64,000 nt of DNA from Paenibacillus donghaensis (GCF_002192415.1 NZ_CP021780.1:7812001-7876000), one strand, 5' to 3'; counted from the stretch's first letter, positions 54,401 to 63,404 are shown. The notes: a model not told the origin generated them from the letters alone. A program made the numbers and translations.

Positions 54401-56564
54401 GACAGAGGAAAGCCAGAAGTATTTAGGGCAGATAAGCGCTGAAGATAAGTTGGTAAAAGGGAGCATGTCTGTCGAACATGAAGGTAAGATGTATGAACTG
54501 CTGGAAGACAAAAATGCGAAGTTTACATTACTGGATAAACGGGATCAAGAAAATATCAACAAGTCCATGCTTATAAAATCAGAAGTAGGCGAGAACGGTT
54601 CAATTGCAATTCCTGCTATTGGAGATGGAGACACATGGGAAATTGAGTTGGGCTTCGATACACCACTTCCCGTAAAACTTCATCAATATTTAGGCGGTGA
54701 TGGTAAGAGCGATTCGTCTGTGGAAAATAAATATGCAGGGGCTAAGGAAAACGGCAAGGGGGTATATTCAAACGCTAGATTAACGTTATATGTGAAGGCC
54801 ACCGAAGATACTCCTGAGCCGATCACCACCAAATATATAGTCCCTCAATGGCGGTTATCTAAGTACTGGGACACTATGAATCCCGTGGGCAGTAACCAAA
54901 CACGTTTCTTCCTTACATTGCCAATCAGTACATTTGCCGATCCGCAGATTACACCTTCAGGCATGACTACATTCGCTTTGGTCAATCCAGATTTTGGTGC
55001 TATCAACTGGGCAACCAGTACAGCGAAATTGGTAAATGACACAGCAACAAAAGAAGTAACAACTTATCGTCCGACTAATTCCTTTAATCTTACGGGTAAT
55101 CTCTTAGCCATTCGAGATAATGAGTCTGTATCCAATATCAAATTGGCGGAATGGGTAAATAACTTTAGCTTGTTTAACGGACATATTGCTACCGCAAGCC
55201 GGGGTGCAGTGGGAGAACAGGCCCGAGTGATCAAGAGTAATATTTTTAAATATGGGGTAAAGAGTCCGGTCACATCGTATCAATACAGCGAAACCAGATA
55301 CAAAATGGTCAAAGAGTATGATAAAAATGGGAAGTTAACGGGCAGCCATAGCGAGCCTTATCGCTGGTCAAGCCCGGCTCCGGTCAGTTATCAAACAGCA
55401 GATTATAAAACTACGGTTAACTTCAAGCGGTATATCCCCAAAGATGGCGCAGCAGAGAAGTCTTTCACGGAAGATTCCGCTTCCACGAATGGATTGTATT
55501 GGTCAAGTCATCCTGAGGAATCCATCCTGAAAGTTAATCCGGAAGTGCTCATGGCTTTTGATGATGAATCAGGTAATACAAGTGTAGCATTCGTTGCTGG
55601 TGACAGGCTCCGTTCTATCCAACCGATAAGCTATAATCAAGCAGAATTTGTAAACGTAAATATCCAACCTGCAATAAGCGGGATGTCTGTAGCTACAGAT
55701 GCCAATGCTAAAAAACTCGCCAATAGCTTGGGAGCTGCGGGAAAGGAAGTTATTTATAAAGGCAGCAGTGTTACTACTAATTTTAAGGTCGCAGGTGAAT
55801 TGGAGCTAAAGACCTTTGCGCTAGATATTGGTTCTACTGCACTTAAGAACGCATGGAATCCTGCATCGGGGTATTCGACGGACAAAATTAATGAGTCATT
55901 CTTGAGTCAATACGCTGACAAAGATACATCAACAGGTAAATGGCAGGTCGTTTTTGATGCTCAGGGTAAACGAGTTATTAACAATAAGGATTATGGAGGT
56001 CAATCCACTAAGCTTCCTGTTACAGAGACATCCAATTCAATTACAGAACACACATTAGTTATTCGGGGTGGGAAGCTGGTCAGTGTTGATGGTATTTCTA
56101 ATCTCAATAGCCTTTCTGCTGAACTGAAACAAGCATTAACTCAAATGAAGATCCTTGGAGATAAAAATATCTTTGGGGCGTTTGAACATGGCTCCGGCTC
56201 AAACTTGACGGAGAGTGTAGTTGCTAATTTGGGTAATGCCCTTCGCGGTACCAATGATCTAGCGTTAGGGCGGGGGTTCTATAATGAGGACGTAACGACA
56301 TTAATTGTGCGTGAGTACATTAACGGATTCAAGCTGCCACAATTCATAGCAGTAGACAAGATTCCGTTAGAAATTCCAGGGTTAGCCGCTGACGTGAATA
56401 AGAACCAGTTCTTCAGTAAAGGATTTACCGGTCATAGTAAGCTTATCTTCAAGGTGAATGATGCTGAGATGATCTTTGATAGTTCGAAGGGGGATTTCGG
56501 GGGTGAACGTTCTATAGAGTTTGTAGTTGGAAATGTATCTATACTGGATTCTTTCCAAAGGTAA
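51489..56564 (+). CDS. Giant surface protein with internal NPHTG sorting signal and second export signal
   Basis: 1691 residues from the ATG at 51489 (TAAGGAGG upstream). Residues 1-26 are a signal peptide (LSLILSFSLFLSLSAPMVSA). Residues about 30-490 look like a cell-surface stalk. At 495-499 stands NPHTG-D, then a membrane helix (IIYMVVAFLLSMGFAVWSVF) and a basic tail RKSRRN: a complete sorting signal in the middle of the protein. A second hydrophobic export-like segment (SVMIILLTLSTVTSILLPV) and Ala-rich region follow at 535-560, and another 1130 residues rich in Ser/Thr/Asn. The whole reads like two genes joined in frame. No known enzymatic domain recognised. Confidence 0.75.
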   Translation: MRKALSLILSFSLFLSLSAPMVSAEEGANQVGNISSGSEVPQTFLSLEDQSSSEDFAPTAPTAPTTSNPALSDVSMRTVTEGVYVDIYYLGGDDFGSSSTLYIPEFTLELWSVKDNKKISSVSGNTENYNVSKQKYELLFKHPGYKLGDELAFILKEASPLLKSITFSTLVKQETASSRTEYNLTLNSHFKFLVEAFDYFGGANDEQQFRGITGTSLRAISGVLHVNSKKIGLQLQDESNNMLKNTKLTIKLQEGKGTFNLTTDEKGIAWVETDKLTWKFLVGVNGRTVVNGVNNKAENELPTDIVTGNSKVIYKIHITVKKIQSTGMVTVDFSTASNNSLSNNWSGVNVSLTDASGKENTYFVSMDDRIIPGVIDGKYKVSVAGGQYSAGEPTTSVLVVKNGVGKLEVSLTPKYLLNISKGGQSYNFSVLNIASIADKEFKGKTTLSFAVKPNESYMLRDNETGKVFSVIIDAKSPVTTLVLGAGGVMGGSSTNPHTGDSIIYMVVAFLLSMGFAVWSVFALRKSRRNSTVKSSVMIILLTLSTVTSILLPVGGDRAAAADASDANVGGTPPATSSSSSTTAAGTFQTSDKVAVLQFGFIPNKMSSSGAGVLTSASSKVDLQDDFKFDYENLMFYMAPNKTSDTLFRKSGSGLITFERNGSSSKVKTLYGKNPLYPNSSAGSSHDQLLKRTLDYADKSISDGGNLFKQIIGESLYNIDPSDPNRTLAGDGNVQVVGDSIKDMIEDYILKHGSEDKFDKIDAQIIGSMMFDGYMDLIREKGVLTGSTYSNFEQMMQEKFDNNELVLFFQTVVGISVKDNNSPYDRNYAFMPMHDATDWYLWIRQTARPTDTALATLSANREFEAVTKGGASSSEQASLSPYKENGNLPNTFQMYARDNYTRTLKPVTTKVPLSSTVSINPFGSWGYQPWGYGSGEKLNGNKPGIDINLNVTVVDAKGKATGKSFMKVVSSWTEESQKYLGQISAEDKLVKGSMSVEHEGKMYELLEDKNAKFTLLDKRDQENINKSMLIKSEVGENGSIAIPAIGDGDTWEIELGFDTPLPVKLHQYLGGDGKSDSSVENKYAGAKENGKGVYSNARLTLYVKATEDTPEPITTKYIVPQWRLSKYWDTMNPVGSNQTRFFLTLPISTFADPQITPSGMTTFALVNPDFGAINWATSTAKLVNDTATKEVTTYRPTNSFNLTGNLLAIRDNESVSNIKLAEWVNNFSLFNGHIATASRGAVGEQARVIKSNIFKYGVKSPVTSYQYSETRYKMVKEYDKNGKLTGSHSEPYRWSSPAPVSYQTADYKTTVNFKRYIPKDGAAEKSFTEDSASTNGLYWSSHPEESILKVNPEVLMAFDDESGNTSVAFVAGDRLRSIQPISYNQAEFVNVNIQPAISGMSVATDANAKKLANSLGAAGKEVIYKGSSVTTNFKVAGELELKTFALDIGSTALKNAWNPASGYSTDKINESFLSQYADKDTSTGKWQVVFDAQGKRVINNKDYGGQSTKLPVTETSNSITEHTLVIRGGKLVSVDGISNLNSLSAELKQALTQMKILGDKNIFGAFEHGSGSNLTESVVANLGNALRGTNDLALGRGFYNEDVTTLIVREYINGFKLPQFIAVDKIPLEIPGLAADVNKNQFFSKGFTGHSKLIFKVNDAEMIFDSSKGDFGGERSIEFVVGNVSILDSFQR

Positions 56565-56583
56565 CTACTAATACCTTAACTTT

Positions 56584-56617
56584 GAAGGTGCCGAGAAATT
56601 CGGCACCTTCTTTTTTA
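56584..56617 (+). terminator. Intrinsic terminator of the giant surface protein gene
   Basis: GAAGGTGCCGA / TCGGCACCTTC, loop GAAAT, six T. Confidence 0.92.
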
Positions 56618-56798
56618 TGAGCTATCTATTTATCGTTGCAATGAACATAAAGCTGGATTTTTCTATGGAAACTTGGACAATTCCTAAACGCCGAGCACTT
56701 TCCCTGTATACCTGAACCAGAGACTTTGAGCACAGGTAGTTGCTTATAACTTATGGAATTGATTGGTCAAAACTGAAAGTTCGCTTGTTGACCTCTGT

Positions 56799-57209
56799 TT
56801 ATAAAACAATGTTTTTTCTCGTTATAAAAGCCTTCAACTTTGTTACAACGATAGAGGACTATTTTATATCTTGGATAGACTAATTTATAAATGTTTTCGA
56901 GACTAAATTACAGGTCAAGAATGTTGCTTGCCAGGATAAGAGTTCGTTTTATAAAACTTTGGACAATAATTTATAAAAGTCATTTTTGATTATAACGTTC
57001 AAGGACTATTTTATAACCAAAAGTGACGGTTTTATAAAAAAAATCTGAGAGTATGTTACAGGGCAGTAGAAACGTATCATTTGGGATTGATTTGTTTTAT
57101 AAAAAGCCAGGATAGGTTGTTATAAATTTATTCCTCGAATTATATCGATTCTAGACTGTGTTATAAGGGGAGTTCACAATGATTTATAAAAGCATTCATG
57201 CTGTTACAG
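56799..57209. repeat. Phased array of TTATAA boxes with about 21-bp spacing
   Basis: Exact TTATAA hexamers start at 56799, 56822, 56885, 56949, 56971, 56990, 57011, 57032, 57097, 57120, 57161 and 57184. The larger intervals are filled at the expected places by one-or-two-base variants: TTACAA 56843, TTATAT 56864, TTACAG 56908, TTACAG 57056, TATCAT 57075, TTATAT 57140, TTACAG 57204. Steps are 19-24 bases, mean about 21, two DNA turns. Several spacers share GGACTATT or GATAGACTAAT just before the box. No gene is present. It looks like a multi-site binding array on one helix face, such as a centromere-like or origin-like site. Confidence 0.65.
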
Positions 57210-57229
57210 ATAGGTAAGACAATTTTAGG

Positions 57230-58345
57230 ATGATATTGTCGGAATTCAACGTCTCTACTGCTTCACACTACCCTTTTTGACTAAGCCCTAAAAAGTCACT
57301 AAAACCAGATTTGGCTATTCTCAGTATGAGAAAGTACTTACCACATCGAAGGGCTATACACCATTAGTAAGTTATAGCAGTATCAGGAGAAGTATCGTTC
57401 TTATAAATAACTGAACAGAGTATCTTTCTTGGTTTTTCCTGGTTTACATCTACATGTAAAGAATTAACTTCAGTGCATCTATTAATTTCGGTATGTAAGT
57501 AAGGCTTTGCCTTCAATACCTTGCAATAATGTCTACACTAATCCAGAGTCGTCTACATATTTCAAATGAATCAACCACAGATGAATTCTCCGTAACAAAT
57601 TGAGAATTGGTACTGACTATTGCGAAATCTATTGCGGAGAACCAGGGGAGGCCTATATGACAATATTCCATTCTTAAAATTATATGGCCACTGTTTTCTA
57701 TACTGCAAAGTAGCGATGCAAAGTTATGGGCCAATGCAAACTTAACTTTCCCTTTTAACTTTGATTTTTCGGCTTTTTCGGCTCTAAAACCCCGGTTTTT
57801 ACAAAGTTATTTGTCTGGGTATATAGTTCCTTCTGGCTTCCCATGCCTTTGTCGGCTCTGGCTTAAAAATGAGAAAGGTTGTGTCAATTATGTTTATTCG
57901 TAAGCATTTCGACCTGCAAGCCACCTTGGCGAATGCTGTTTGCCACAGAATGGGCCGACTATTCCAATGGTTTCATGGACAAGCGCAATTCTAATAGAAG
58001 CAAGCAGCAAGTTGCCTTCATTTTTAAAAAAGGTGATGTTACGTATTTGCGTTACTTCTCTCGCTTAAGTGCATTTTAATTCTCTTTAAAGTGATTGTGT
58101 TAAAAAGGTTCAATAAAAAAGTAGAAGGTTGTTTGAAAATCATCTTGTTGAGATGGATGGTAAATTTTACAACACTATTCCTTAATTTGAAACATTCATA
58201 GTGTGAGTAGGTGAGGCGAAAATAAAATTCACTGTCTGAGAAGATTTTCCCGAGAGATGAGATTAATTTACCGACATCGCAGAAAAGATTGCCTATAGAC
58301 ATATGCTTGTTGGTTCAGGCAAATCTGTTTTACGAGGGGTAAGTT
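57230..58345. other. Gene-free AT-rich stretch
   Basis: Over 1.1 kb without a supported gene. The open frames present are short and lack ribosome binding sites. One AGGGGAGG followed by ATG at 57657 opens only six codons. CTTAACTTT/AAAGTTA-like segments around 57735-57810 can pair. It may be decayed sequence, or the control region of the operon starting at 58346. Confidence 0.4.
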
Positions 58346-59152
58346 ATGAGTAAATCAATATCAAAAAATGTAAGTTTGGATGACTTAAAAACGTTGGAGG
58401 AATCTTCGGAAAAGGAAGGGTCTTTTGAGAAGATCTATACAATTATATTGTACCGGGGAAAGCATCCGAATTTTCAGTATGAAATTTACGTGGTTGAATT
58501 TCTGTCAAATATGCCTGGGGGTTATAAGTACCGATTTTTACTACACGAGCTTGATAGAAAAACTAATCTCACGATGTACAACAAAGCTCAATTCGATATG
58601 AAGATAAGCAGTCATTTGGCTACTGGCATGTTGGATAACATGATAAAGAAAGCGACCCAAATGAAGTTAAAACGAGATTATACGCAGGTTGAAAATCTAG
58701 TCCCTTATTTAACCGACACATGTAGTCTTGCGGAAGCTGAAGAATATCATCAGATCTTCGAGGAATTTGTAGCTGAGCGCCTAGAAGTTGCACCACCACC
58801 GCATTCTAAGATGAATTATAAAAATAAAGAGGATCGGTTTGTAATTTTGGATAAACCAGGCTCAATTAGCAAGTATGGGACTGTCACTGTCGCCACAACC
58901 AAGTCCCAATTAATGGACTTGTTTTTTGAAAGCCATGAAATGGATTCGGAACCTGCAAAGCATCACCTTGATGGACGACTTCTGACAATTATCAAGATGT
59001 GGGTAACTGCTGGAATAAGTGTCTCGAAGACAAAAGGCCGAAATCAAGATACCGTCTCTTATAAAGACATAGACGGTACAAGCGAAAGCAAGATGTATAT
59101 ACTTAATTGTCCCAAAGTTACGGAGGTGATGAAGAAAAATGGTGCAAATTAG
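58346..59152 (+). CDS. Hypothetical protein of the mobile element, 268 residues
   Basis: ATG after GAGGGGTAAGTT. A Lys/Glu-rich soluble protein without signal peptide. N-terminal VSLDDLKTLEESSEKEGSFEK is helical; a mixed alpha/beta part follows (IYTIILYRGKHPNFQYEIYVVEFLS). No family recognised. The 3' end overlaps the methyltransferase gene by 14 bases, so they are translated together and may act together. Confidence 0.65.
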   Translation: MSKSISKNVSLDDLKTLEESSEKEGSFEKIYTIILYRGKHPNFQYEIYVVEFLSNMPGGYKYRFLLHELDRKTNLTMYNKAQFDMKISSHLATGMLDNMIKKATQMKLKRDYTQVENLVPYLTDTCSLAEAEEYHQIFEEFVAERLEVAPPPHSKMNYKNKEDRFVILDKPGSISKYGTVTVATTKSQLMDLFFESHEMDSEPAKHHLDGRLLTIIKMWVTAGISVSKTKGRNQDTVSYKDIDGTSESKMYILNCPKVTEVMKKNGAN

Positions 59153-60077
59153 AGAAAGGATCTCTGGAAAGAAGAAGCGGAACGCACCTCATTCTATCAT
59201 CCCGTACATTGGTGGTAAGTATGGACTTGTCTCTCGTATCATTCCTCTTATTAAGTGGTGTGCCGAATCGTATGAACTGGCAGGACTGATTGAAGGAGCG
59301 GCGGGAGGCGCTCGGATAATGCTTAACACTTCACCAGATTTATTTGAGCATAGAATCCTTAATGATTTGGATCTTTCACTAGCCAAGCTCTATGCAGCTA
59401 TTGGCGATAAGGAGTTAGTTTATCAACTAATAAAACGATTGAATGAGTTGGAGTATTCAAAAGAAGTTTTCGATACTGCAGTTCTTGATCGTGATTTAGA
59501 TGCTGAACTAGCTGATAGAAGAATCTACAAAGGTACTTCAAGTATTGTAAACGCTGCGGCGTATACTTTTATTTGTGCTCACCAAAGTCACGCAGCAAAC
59601 ATGAAGGGTTATGATAGAGGAAGGGAAGCGAGATGTTATAGTGACTATTATGATAAAGTTGACTGTCTGGATGCATTTCAGCCACTGCTTGAAGGTGTGA
59701 CAGTGACTCATGGGAGTTGCCTTGATCTTGTGGATGAATACTATGACCGGGGAGAATATTTCATGTATATTGACATGCCTTACCCTGAGAAAACAATGAG
59801 AGGGGGGAATCACTACAAATACAATTGTACACATGAGGTTCTTGAAGAACTCGCCAATAAATTGATAAATACAAAAATGAAAATTGCTTTAAGTAGTTAT
59901 CCTTGCGATATTTACGATCGATTGTGTGATCAGCATGGATGGCAAAGGCTTTTTTTAAAGATGAAGAGTGTAACAATGGGAGGCACCGCCAGTCTTAAGG
60001 GGGCTGAATGTCTGTATATAAATTTTGAAATCCCCTTCGAGTTGGAAGACAGTATCACCTCTGGTTGCCTTTGGTAA
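59139..60077 (+). CDS. D12-class N6-adenine DNA methyltransferase-like protein with altered catalytic motif
   Basis: 312 residues, ATG after GGAGGTGATG. Dam/D12-type order: IIPYIGGKYGLVSRIIPLI near the start, SAM motif GLIEGAAGGARIML instead of the usual FVGGGA, NDLDLSLAKLY, and TVTHGSCLDLVDEY before the catalytic motif. The catalytic motif reads YIDMPYP, where active enzymes have DPPY (or NPPY). The N-terminal and C-terminal arrangement otherwise fits (TMGGTASLKGAECLYINF at the end). It may be an active variant or a DNA-binding relative. Downstream of and overlapping an unknown gene. Confidence 0.8.
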   Translation: MVQIRERISGKKKRNAPHSIIPYIGGKYGLVSRIIPLIKWCAESYELAGLIEGAAGGARIMLNTSPDLFEHRILNDLDLSLAKLYAAIGDKELVYQLIKRLNELEYSKEVFDTAVLDRDLDAELADRRIYKGTSSIVNAAAYTFICAHQSHAANMKGYDRGREARCYSDYYDKVDCLDAFQPLLEGVTVTHGSCLDLVDEYYDRGEYFMYIDMPYPEKTMRGGNHYKYNCTHEVLEELANKLINTKMKIALSSYPCDIYDRLCDQHGWQRLFLKMKSVTMGGTASLKGAECLYINFEIPFELEDSITSGCLW

Positions 60078-60204
60078 GCTGCAGGGTGCTCTAAAGTAAC
60101 GAATATCACAAGCTTAATCAATCACTGCATTATAGCTGTTTTTGAAGCACTTCGCTGAGTATACTGTGATGTGTCCTCCAGATAATGAAACTACAATGAC
60201 TGAG

Positions 60205-60242
60205 GACCCCAAGAGAGACTGTCTCATGGGGTCTTTAGTTCT
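60205..60242 (+). terminator. Intrinsic terminator behind the methyltransferase gene
   Basis: GACCCC-GAGA / TCTC-GGGGTC with loop GACTG, followed by TTTAGTTCTTT. Confidence 0.65.
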
Positions 60243-60381
60243 TTCAGTTACAATCAAACTAAATGGCCATGATCACTGGCTCTACATCGTAATGTAGTCA
60301 TTATTAGATTTTTCTGTTTAAAGGAACACTTTTTCAAAGTTGTTCGCTCATTGTCTTTTGTTTCAATATCTTTTTGTCATT

Positions 60382-60534
60382 TCAATGTCTCCCTCTTGGG
60401 GCATTTCTGGATAGGCTCTTACGCCGCTTCATCATCTCCAAACGGGCGTTCCCATCACTAGTCCTTCCCTTAATATTACTCTTGCTTTCTTGTGCCTTAC
60501 AGGGGCGTACAGGCTGCTAAAAGTGTTGGTTCAT
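60382..60534 (-). pseudogene. Small minus-strand frame with an in-frame amber codon
   Basis: AAGGAGA stands 6 bases before an ATG. The frame reads five codons (MNQHF), a TAG, then 44 open codons with a protein-like basic product (CKAQESKSNIKGRTSDGN, RLEMMKRRKSLSRNAPRGRH). The good ribosome binding site and open tail suggest a small gene recently broken by a point mutation. No family known to me. Confidence 0.3.
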
Positions 60535-60791
60535 ATTATTTCTCCTTCAGTAATTTTCCTGTTTCTAAATGTCTGTTCTTTTCTTTCATAAAGTTAGAAT
60601 TATCCTCTAAAAGGACTTGATTCTTCCGTTCTTTCAAGCTATCATGTGAACACTAGTTAAGTTAAAATATTGATTTAAATACAAATTAAAGAATATTTCT
60701 CGCGTGCCTAATTCAGTTGTTTATATGGTAGTAGTTAATAATAGTGGGCAATCATGCCTATGTACTAAACAGTTGAGCGGGAGGATGGATA

Positions 60792-61313
60792 ATGAGAATT
60801 GGTTATCTACGTGCTAAACGAAAAAAAGAACTGGAGGAATTTTTAAAAGTGGTAGATATCGAAGAAGTTTATTTCGACTTAACTGACGAATTCAGTTTTT
60901 CCGTTGGGACACAGCTCTCTTCTTTGCTACAAAAACTTACATCAGCAGACAAGTTAACAATTCGGGGTCTAAAGGATGTGGCTGATAATGTAGCTGAATT
61001 AAGCTCTTTTTTAAGGATTATCCAAAATGCTTCGGTAGATCTCAATCTTTTGGATGAAGCAGATGGTTCGATGCTATTATCCCCTCAGGGTATTGAAGGA
61101 ATTCTGTATCTTGAGCACTTCATAAAATCAAAAGACGAAATTCAAGCCCTCCGTTCAAAAAAGTTGGGGCGTCCTTTACAGAATTACCCTGATGGGTTTT
61201 ACGAGACGTACCTTTCTTATTGTGAAAAAGAGTCTAAAGCAGCTGATGCTGCATTAAGACTTGGGGTAAGCGAAAAAAGGTTTTATCAGATGGTACGACT
61301 CTTTGAGGTCTGA
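60792..61313 (+). CDS. Resolvase-like protein lacking the catalytic serine
   Basis: 173 residues, ATG after GAGCGGGAGGATGGATA. The N-terminal half follows the serine-recombinase fold: MRIGYLRAKRKKELEEFL matches the start of resolvases, but the position of the nucleophile (YxRVS) is Lys9 (YLRAK), and the Arg-rich active-site helix is replaced by LTIRGLKDVADNVAELSSFL. The C-terminus keeps the resolvase helix-turn-helix region: KKLGRPLQNYPDGFYETYL and ADAALRLGVSEKRFYQMVR. It is therefore probably a DNA-binding regulator rather than a recombinase. First gene of a five-gene run. Confidence 0.65.
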   Translation: MRIGYLRAKRKKELEEFLKVVDIEEVYFDLTDEFSFSVGTQLSSLLQKLTSADKLTIRGLKDVADNVAELSSFLRIIQNASVDLNLLDEADGSMLLSPQGIEGILYLEHFIKSKDEIQALRSKKLGRPLQNYPDGFYETYLSYCEKESKAADAALRLGVSEKRFYQMVRLFEV

Positions 61314-61324
61314 CAGGAGGTAGA

Positions 61325-61870
61325 ATGATGCTTACTTTCTCTATAGATTCAAATATTGGAGAGGTGATGATAGCAGCCAGCTTTTTTGAGGAACTCACTA
61401 GAAGTTCATTAGGAAGAGAATGGGTAAGTGAACTATTCTTCAAATCGCTTAATGGTTGCCGATTCAACAGTAAAGATAATTTTGATATTAGTGCGTATAC
61501 GGCTAAATGTGAATATAATAGAGCTTTTTGTGAGTATCGAAATGCAATTCCTTTGTTATCGGCTGAGGAATATCAAAGAGGCTATTTAGGAGTTCTTGAA
61601 ACCAGTATTACCTACGAACAGAAAGAATTCGATCTTCTTATTGAAAATTTGAACCTTCAGAATGTAGTGGAAGAGTTTCGAAAAATGCAGGAAATTATAC
61701 TTATTGAGGAAGGGAAAAGTTTATACCACCTGTTAAAGCTTAGCCTTCAATTTGCTGATCACCCAAGGGTGGAGAACATCATTGCCTTGATGAATAAATA
61801 TTATATGCAAGAACTAATCATGGATATTCTAAGCAATGTTCATGCGCTGCAGATATTGAAGCTGGTTTAA
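61325..61870 (+). CDS. Hypothetical protein, 181 residues
   Basis: AGGAGGTAGA gives a strong ribosome binding site; ATG at 61325 or 61328. Mostly helical, soluble, no signal peptide or known domain (LLIENLNLQNVVEEFRKMQ, LYHLLKLSLQFADHP). It stands 11 bases behind the resolvase-like gene and is likely co-transcribed. Confidence 0.65.
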   Translation: MMLTFSIDSNIGEVMIAASFFEELTRSSLGREWVSELFFKSLNGCRFNSKDNFDISAYTAKCEYNRAFCEYRNAIPLLSAEEYQRGYLGVLETSITYEQKEFDLLIENLNLQNVVEEFRKMQEIILIEEGKSLYHLLKLSLQFADHPRVENIIALMNKYYMQELIMDILSNVHALQILKLV

Positions 61871-61904
61871 TACTATTCTTAAACACTGAAATGGGGGATT
61901 TGGA

Positions 61905-62585
61905 ATGGTACTTTCATTAGTTGTAGTTCCCGATAAGACTGAGATTTCAAAGCTACCTGAGTTTGTGAATAATTACGAAGGGGTTCCTATTCCAGTTATC
62001 CCTAATTCTAAAATGGAGGTCTCTTGGCAACTGTTGGTGAATACTGTCCATCTTTTCGATCAGGTGTACGTAACTCGTTATAAAAACTACTCGTTTCTGT
62101 ATGACCGCAATCAAAGCCCATTGACGAGGTTTAACAATAATAAATTTGACTTGTACATTAAAGGAAAGACATTGTATTTAAGAAATAAAAACCACCCAGA
62201 AGAACTGAGAAAAGTATATTTGGATGGGGAATTTATTATTACTAAAAAGAATTGGCTAATGCAAAGTGGGCAAAGAGCTGGTAACGGGCGATATAAATGT
62301 TTCACGCTATTTAAGAATATTATCATTAGGGATCACCAGCTAATAGCCTTGTTAGCATATGGTGAGATTGCACTTCTGGCGATAGGGGTTGACAGGGTTT
62401 ATGAAGTAAATCATATAGACGGTAATCATGAAAACAACATCTCGAGCAACCTTGAAGTTGTAACTATCGATGCAAACCGTGAGCATAAAAATAGATATGT
62501 AAGGGAGATCAATCTACTTGTTTGTAGGAAGGGGGAAATAATTATTAATCCGGTATTGAGTAAATATAGTGAAATTTTTGCATAA
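61905..62585 (+). CDS. HNH endonuclease-like protein
   Basis: 226 residues, ATG after GGGGGATTT. An HNH-type motif lies near the C-terminus: VNHIDGNHENNISSNLEVVT followed by NREHKNRYV, the pattern of homing-type and phage HNH nucleases (His-Asn-His with conserved DGN and NLE). The N-terminal 100 residues are not recognised. It may be a free-standing homing-like nuclease or a nicking enzyme of the element. Confidence 0.72.
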   Translation: MVLSLVVVPDKTEISKLPEFVNNYEGVPIPVIPNSKMEVSWQLLVNTVHLFDQVYVTRYKNYSFLYDRNQSPLTRFNNNKFDLYIKGKTLYLRNKNHPEELRKVYLDGEFIITKKNWLMQSGQRAGNGRYKCFTLFKNIIIRDHQLIALLAYGEIALLAIGVDRVYEVNHIDGNHENNISSNLEVVTIDANREHKNRYVREINLLVCRKGEIIINPVLSKYSEIFA

Positions 62586-62622
62586 GGAGATTGCATTAAA
62601 GACTTTTAGGAGACTGATAGAA

Positions 62623-63369
62623 ATGCACCTATTGCTTAAAAGTAGAGATTTGTCAGAAGTCATAAGTCGAAGATTGGAAAATCTAGAGCTATCTGATACA
62701 GAAAGAGAATTGGAGTTGAACAGACTCAAAGCATTAGATGAAGTTCTCTATTTCATGGTTCACCTATTGTGCTGGTATAAGCCTAACGATCATTTCAAAC
62801 TGAAATATCTGCTATGGATTAGTAGGGGGAAAGGACTTTTTGTATCTATCAAGAGCGGTTTCCTTCCTAAACAGGAGATTGCTAAAATCGTAAATGACTT
62901 TGATGTCTTTGTAACGAAACTAGTGGGGAACAATACCATTCGACTTCTTCAAAATGCCAAGTGTAAAGAAGATTTGGAATCAGTAATAGGGCAATTTAGA
63001 ACTAATAGTAAGATTAGAAAACTTAAGCTTTTTATTTTATTTGAAATGATATCTTTTTGTATGCAAGACATAATTATCGGCACTATAGAGGTGTATTCGA
63101 AAGAGGTCAGGTTTCAGCAGTTTATTGATCCACTGAGAGAGAACCAGTATTTATCCGATACATCTATTACAAATAGTTCCTTAATTGAAGGCATTCTTTC
63201 GCATTCTGATCCAGTATTTTACGAAGTGCAGAATCTATTTGGTTTATTCAGATCAGGTAGGATGGATTTTTCAAGCATGTTAAGGGAACTGGGGGAAGAA
63301 ATCATCAAGTTGATAACAAGTATGCGTGAAGATGAGAATTTTCCGGTAAGCATTTTGGAACAGTTTTAA
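62623..63369 (+). CDS. Hypothetical helical protein, 248 residues
   Basis: Start at the ATG at 62623 with TTTTAGGAGA upstream; the frame is open from a GTG at 62569 that overlaps the HNH gene but has no ribosome binding site. Long helices throughout (LSEVISRRLENLELSDTER, KLKLFILFEMISFCMQDI), with no clear signal peptide. No family recognised. It lies between the HNH and sortase genes on the same strand. Confidence 0.6.
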   Translation: MHLLLKSRDLSEVISRRLENLELSDTERELELNRLKALDEVLYFMVHLLCWYKPNDHFKLKYLLWISRGKGLFVSIKSGFLPKQEIAKIVNDFDVFVTKLVGNNTIRLLQNAKCKEDLESVIGQFRTNSKIRKLKLFILFEMISFCMQDIIIGTIEVYSKEVRFQQFIDPLRENQYLSDTSITNSSLIEGILSHSDPVFYEVQNLFGLFRSGRMDFSSMLRELGEEIIKLITSMREDENFPVSILEQF

Positions 63370-63404
63370 ATGAAATAGAGTGACAAGTTAGGCTGGTGAA
63401 GGAA

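Noticed and set aside
56799..57209. The phased array as a CRISPR array
   Set aside because: The repeated part is only 6-9 bases, spacers are about 13-15 bases and share sequence, and no cas gene is nearby.
57879..58302. Short frames in both directions before 58346
   Set aside because: No ribosome binding sites, odd amino-acid composition, and they overlap each other.
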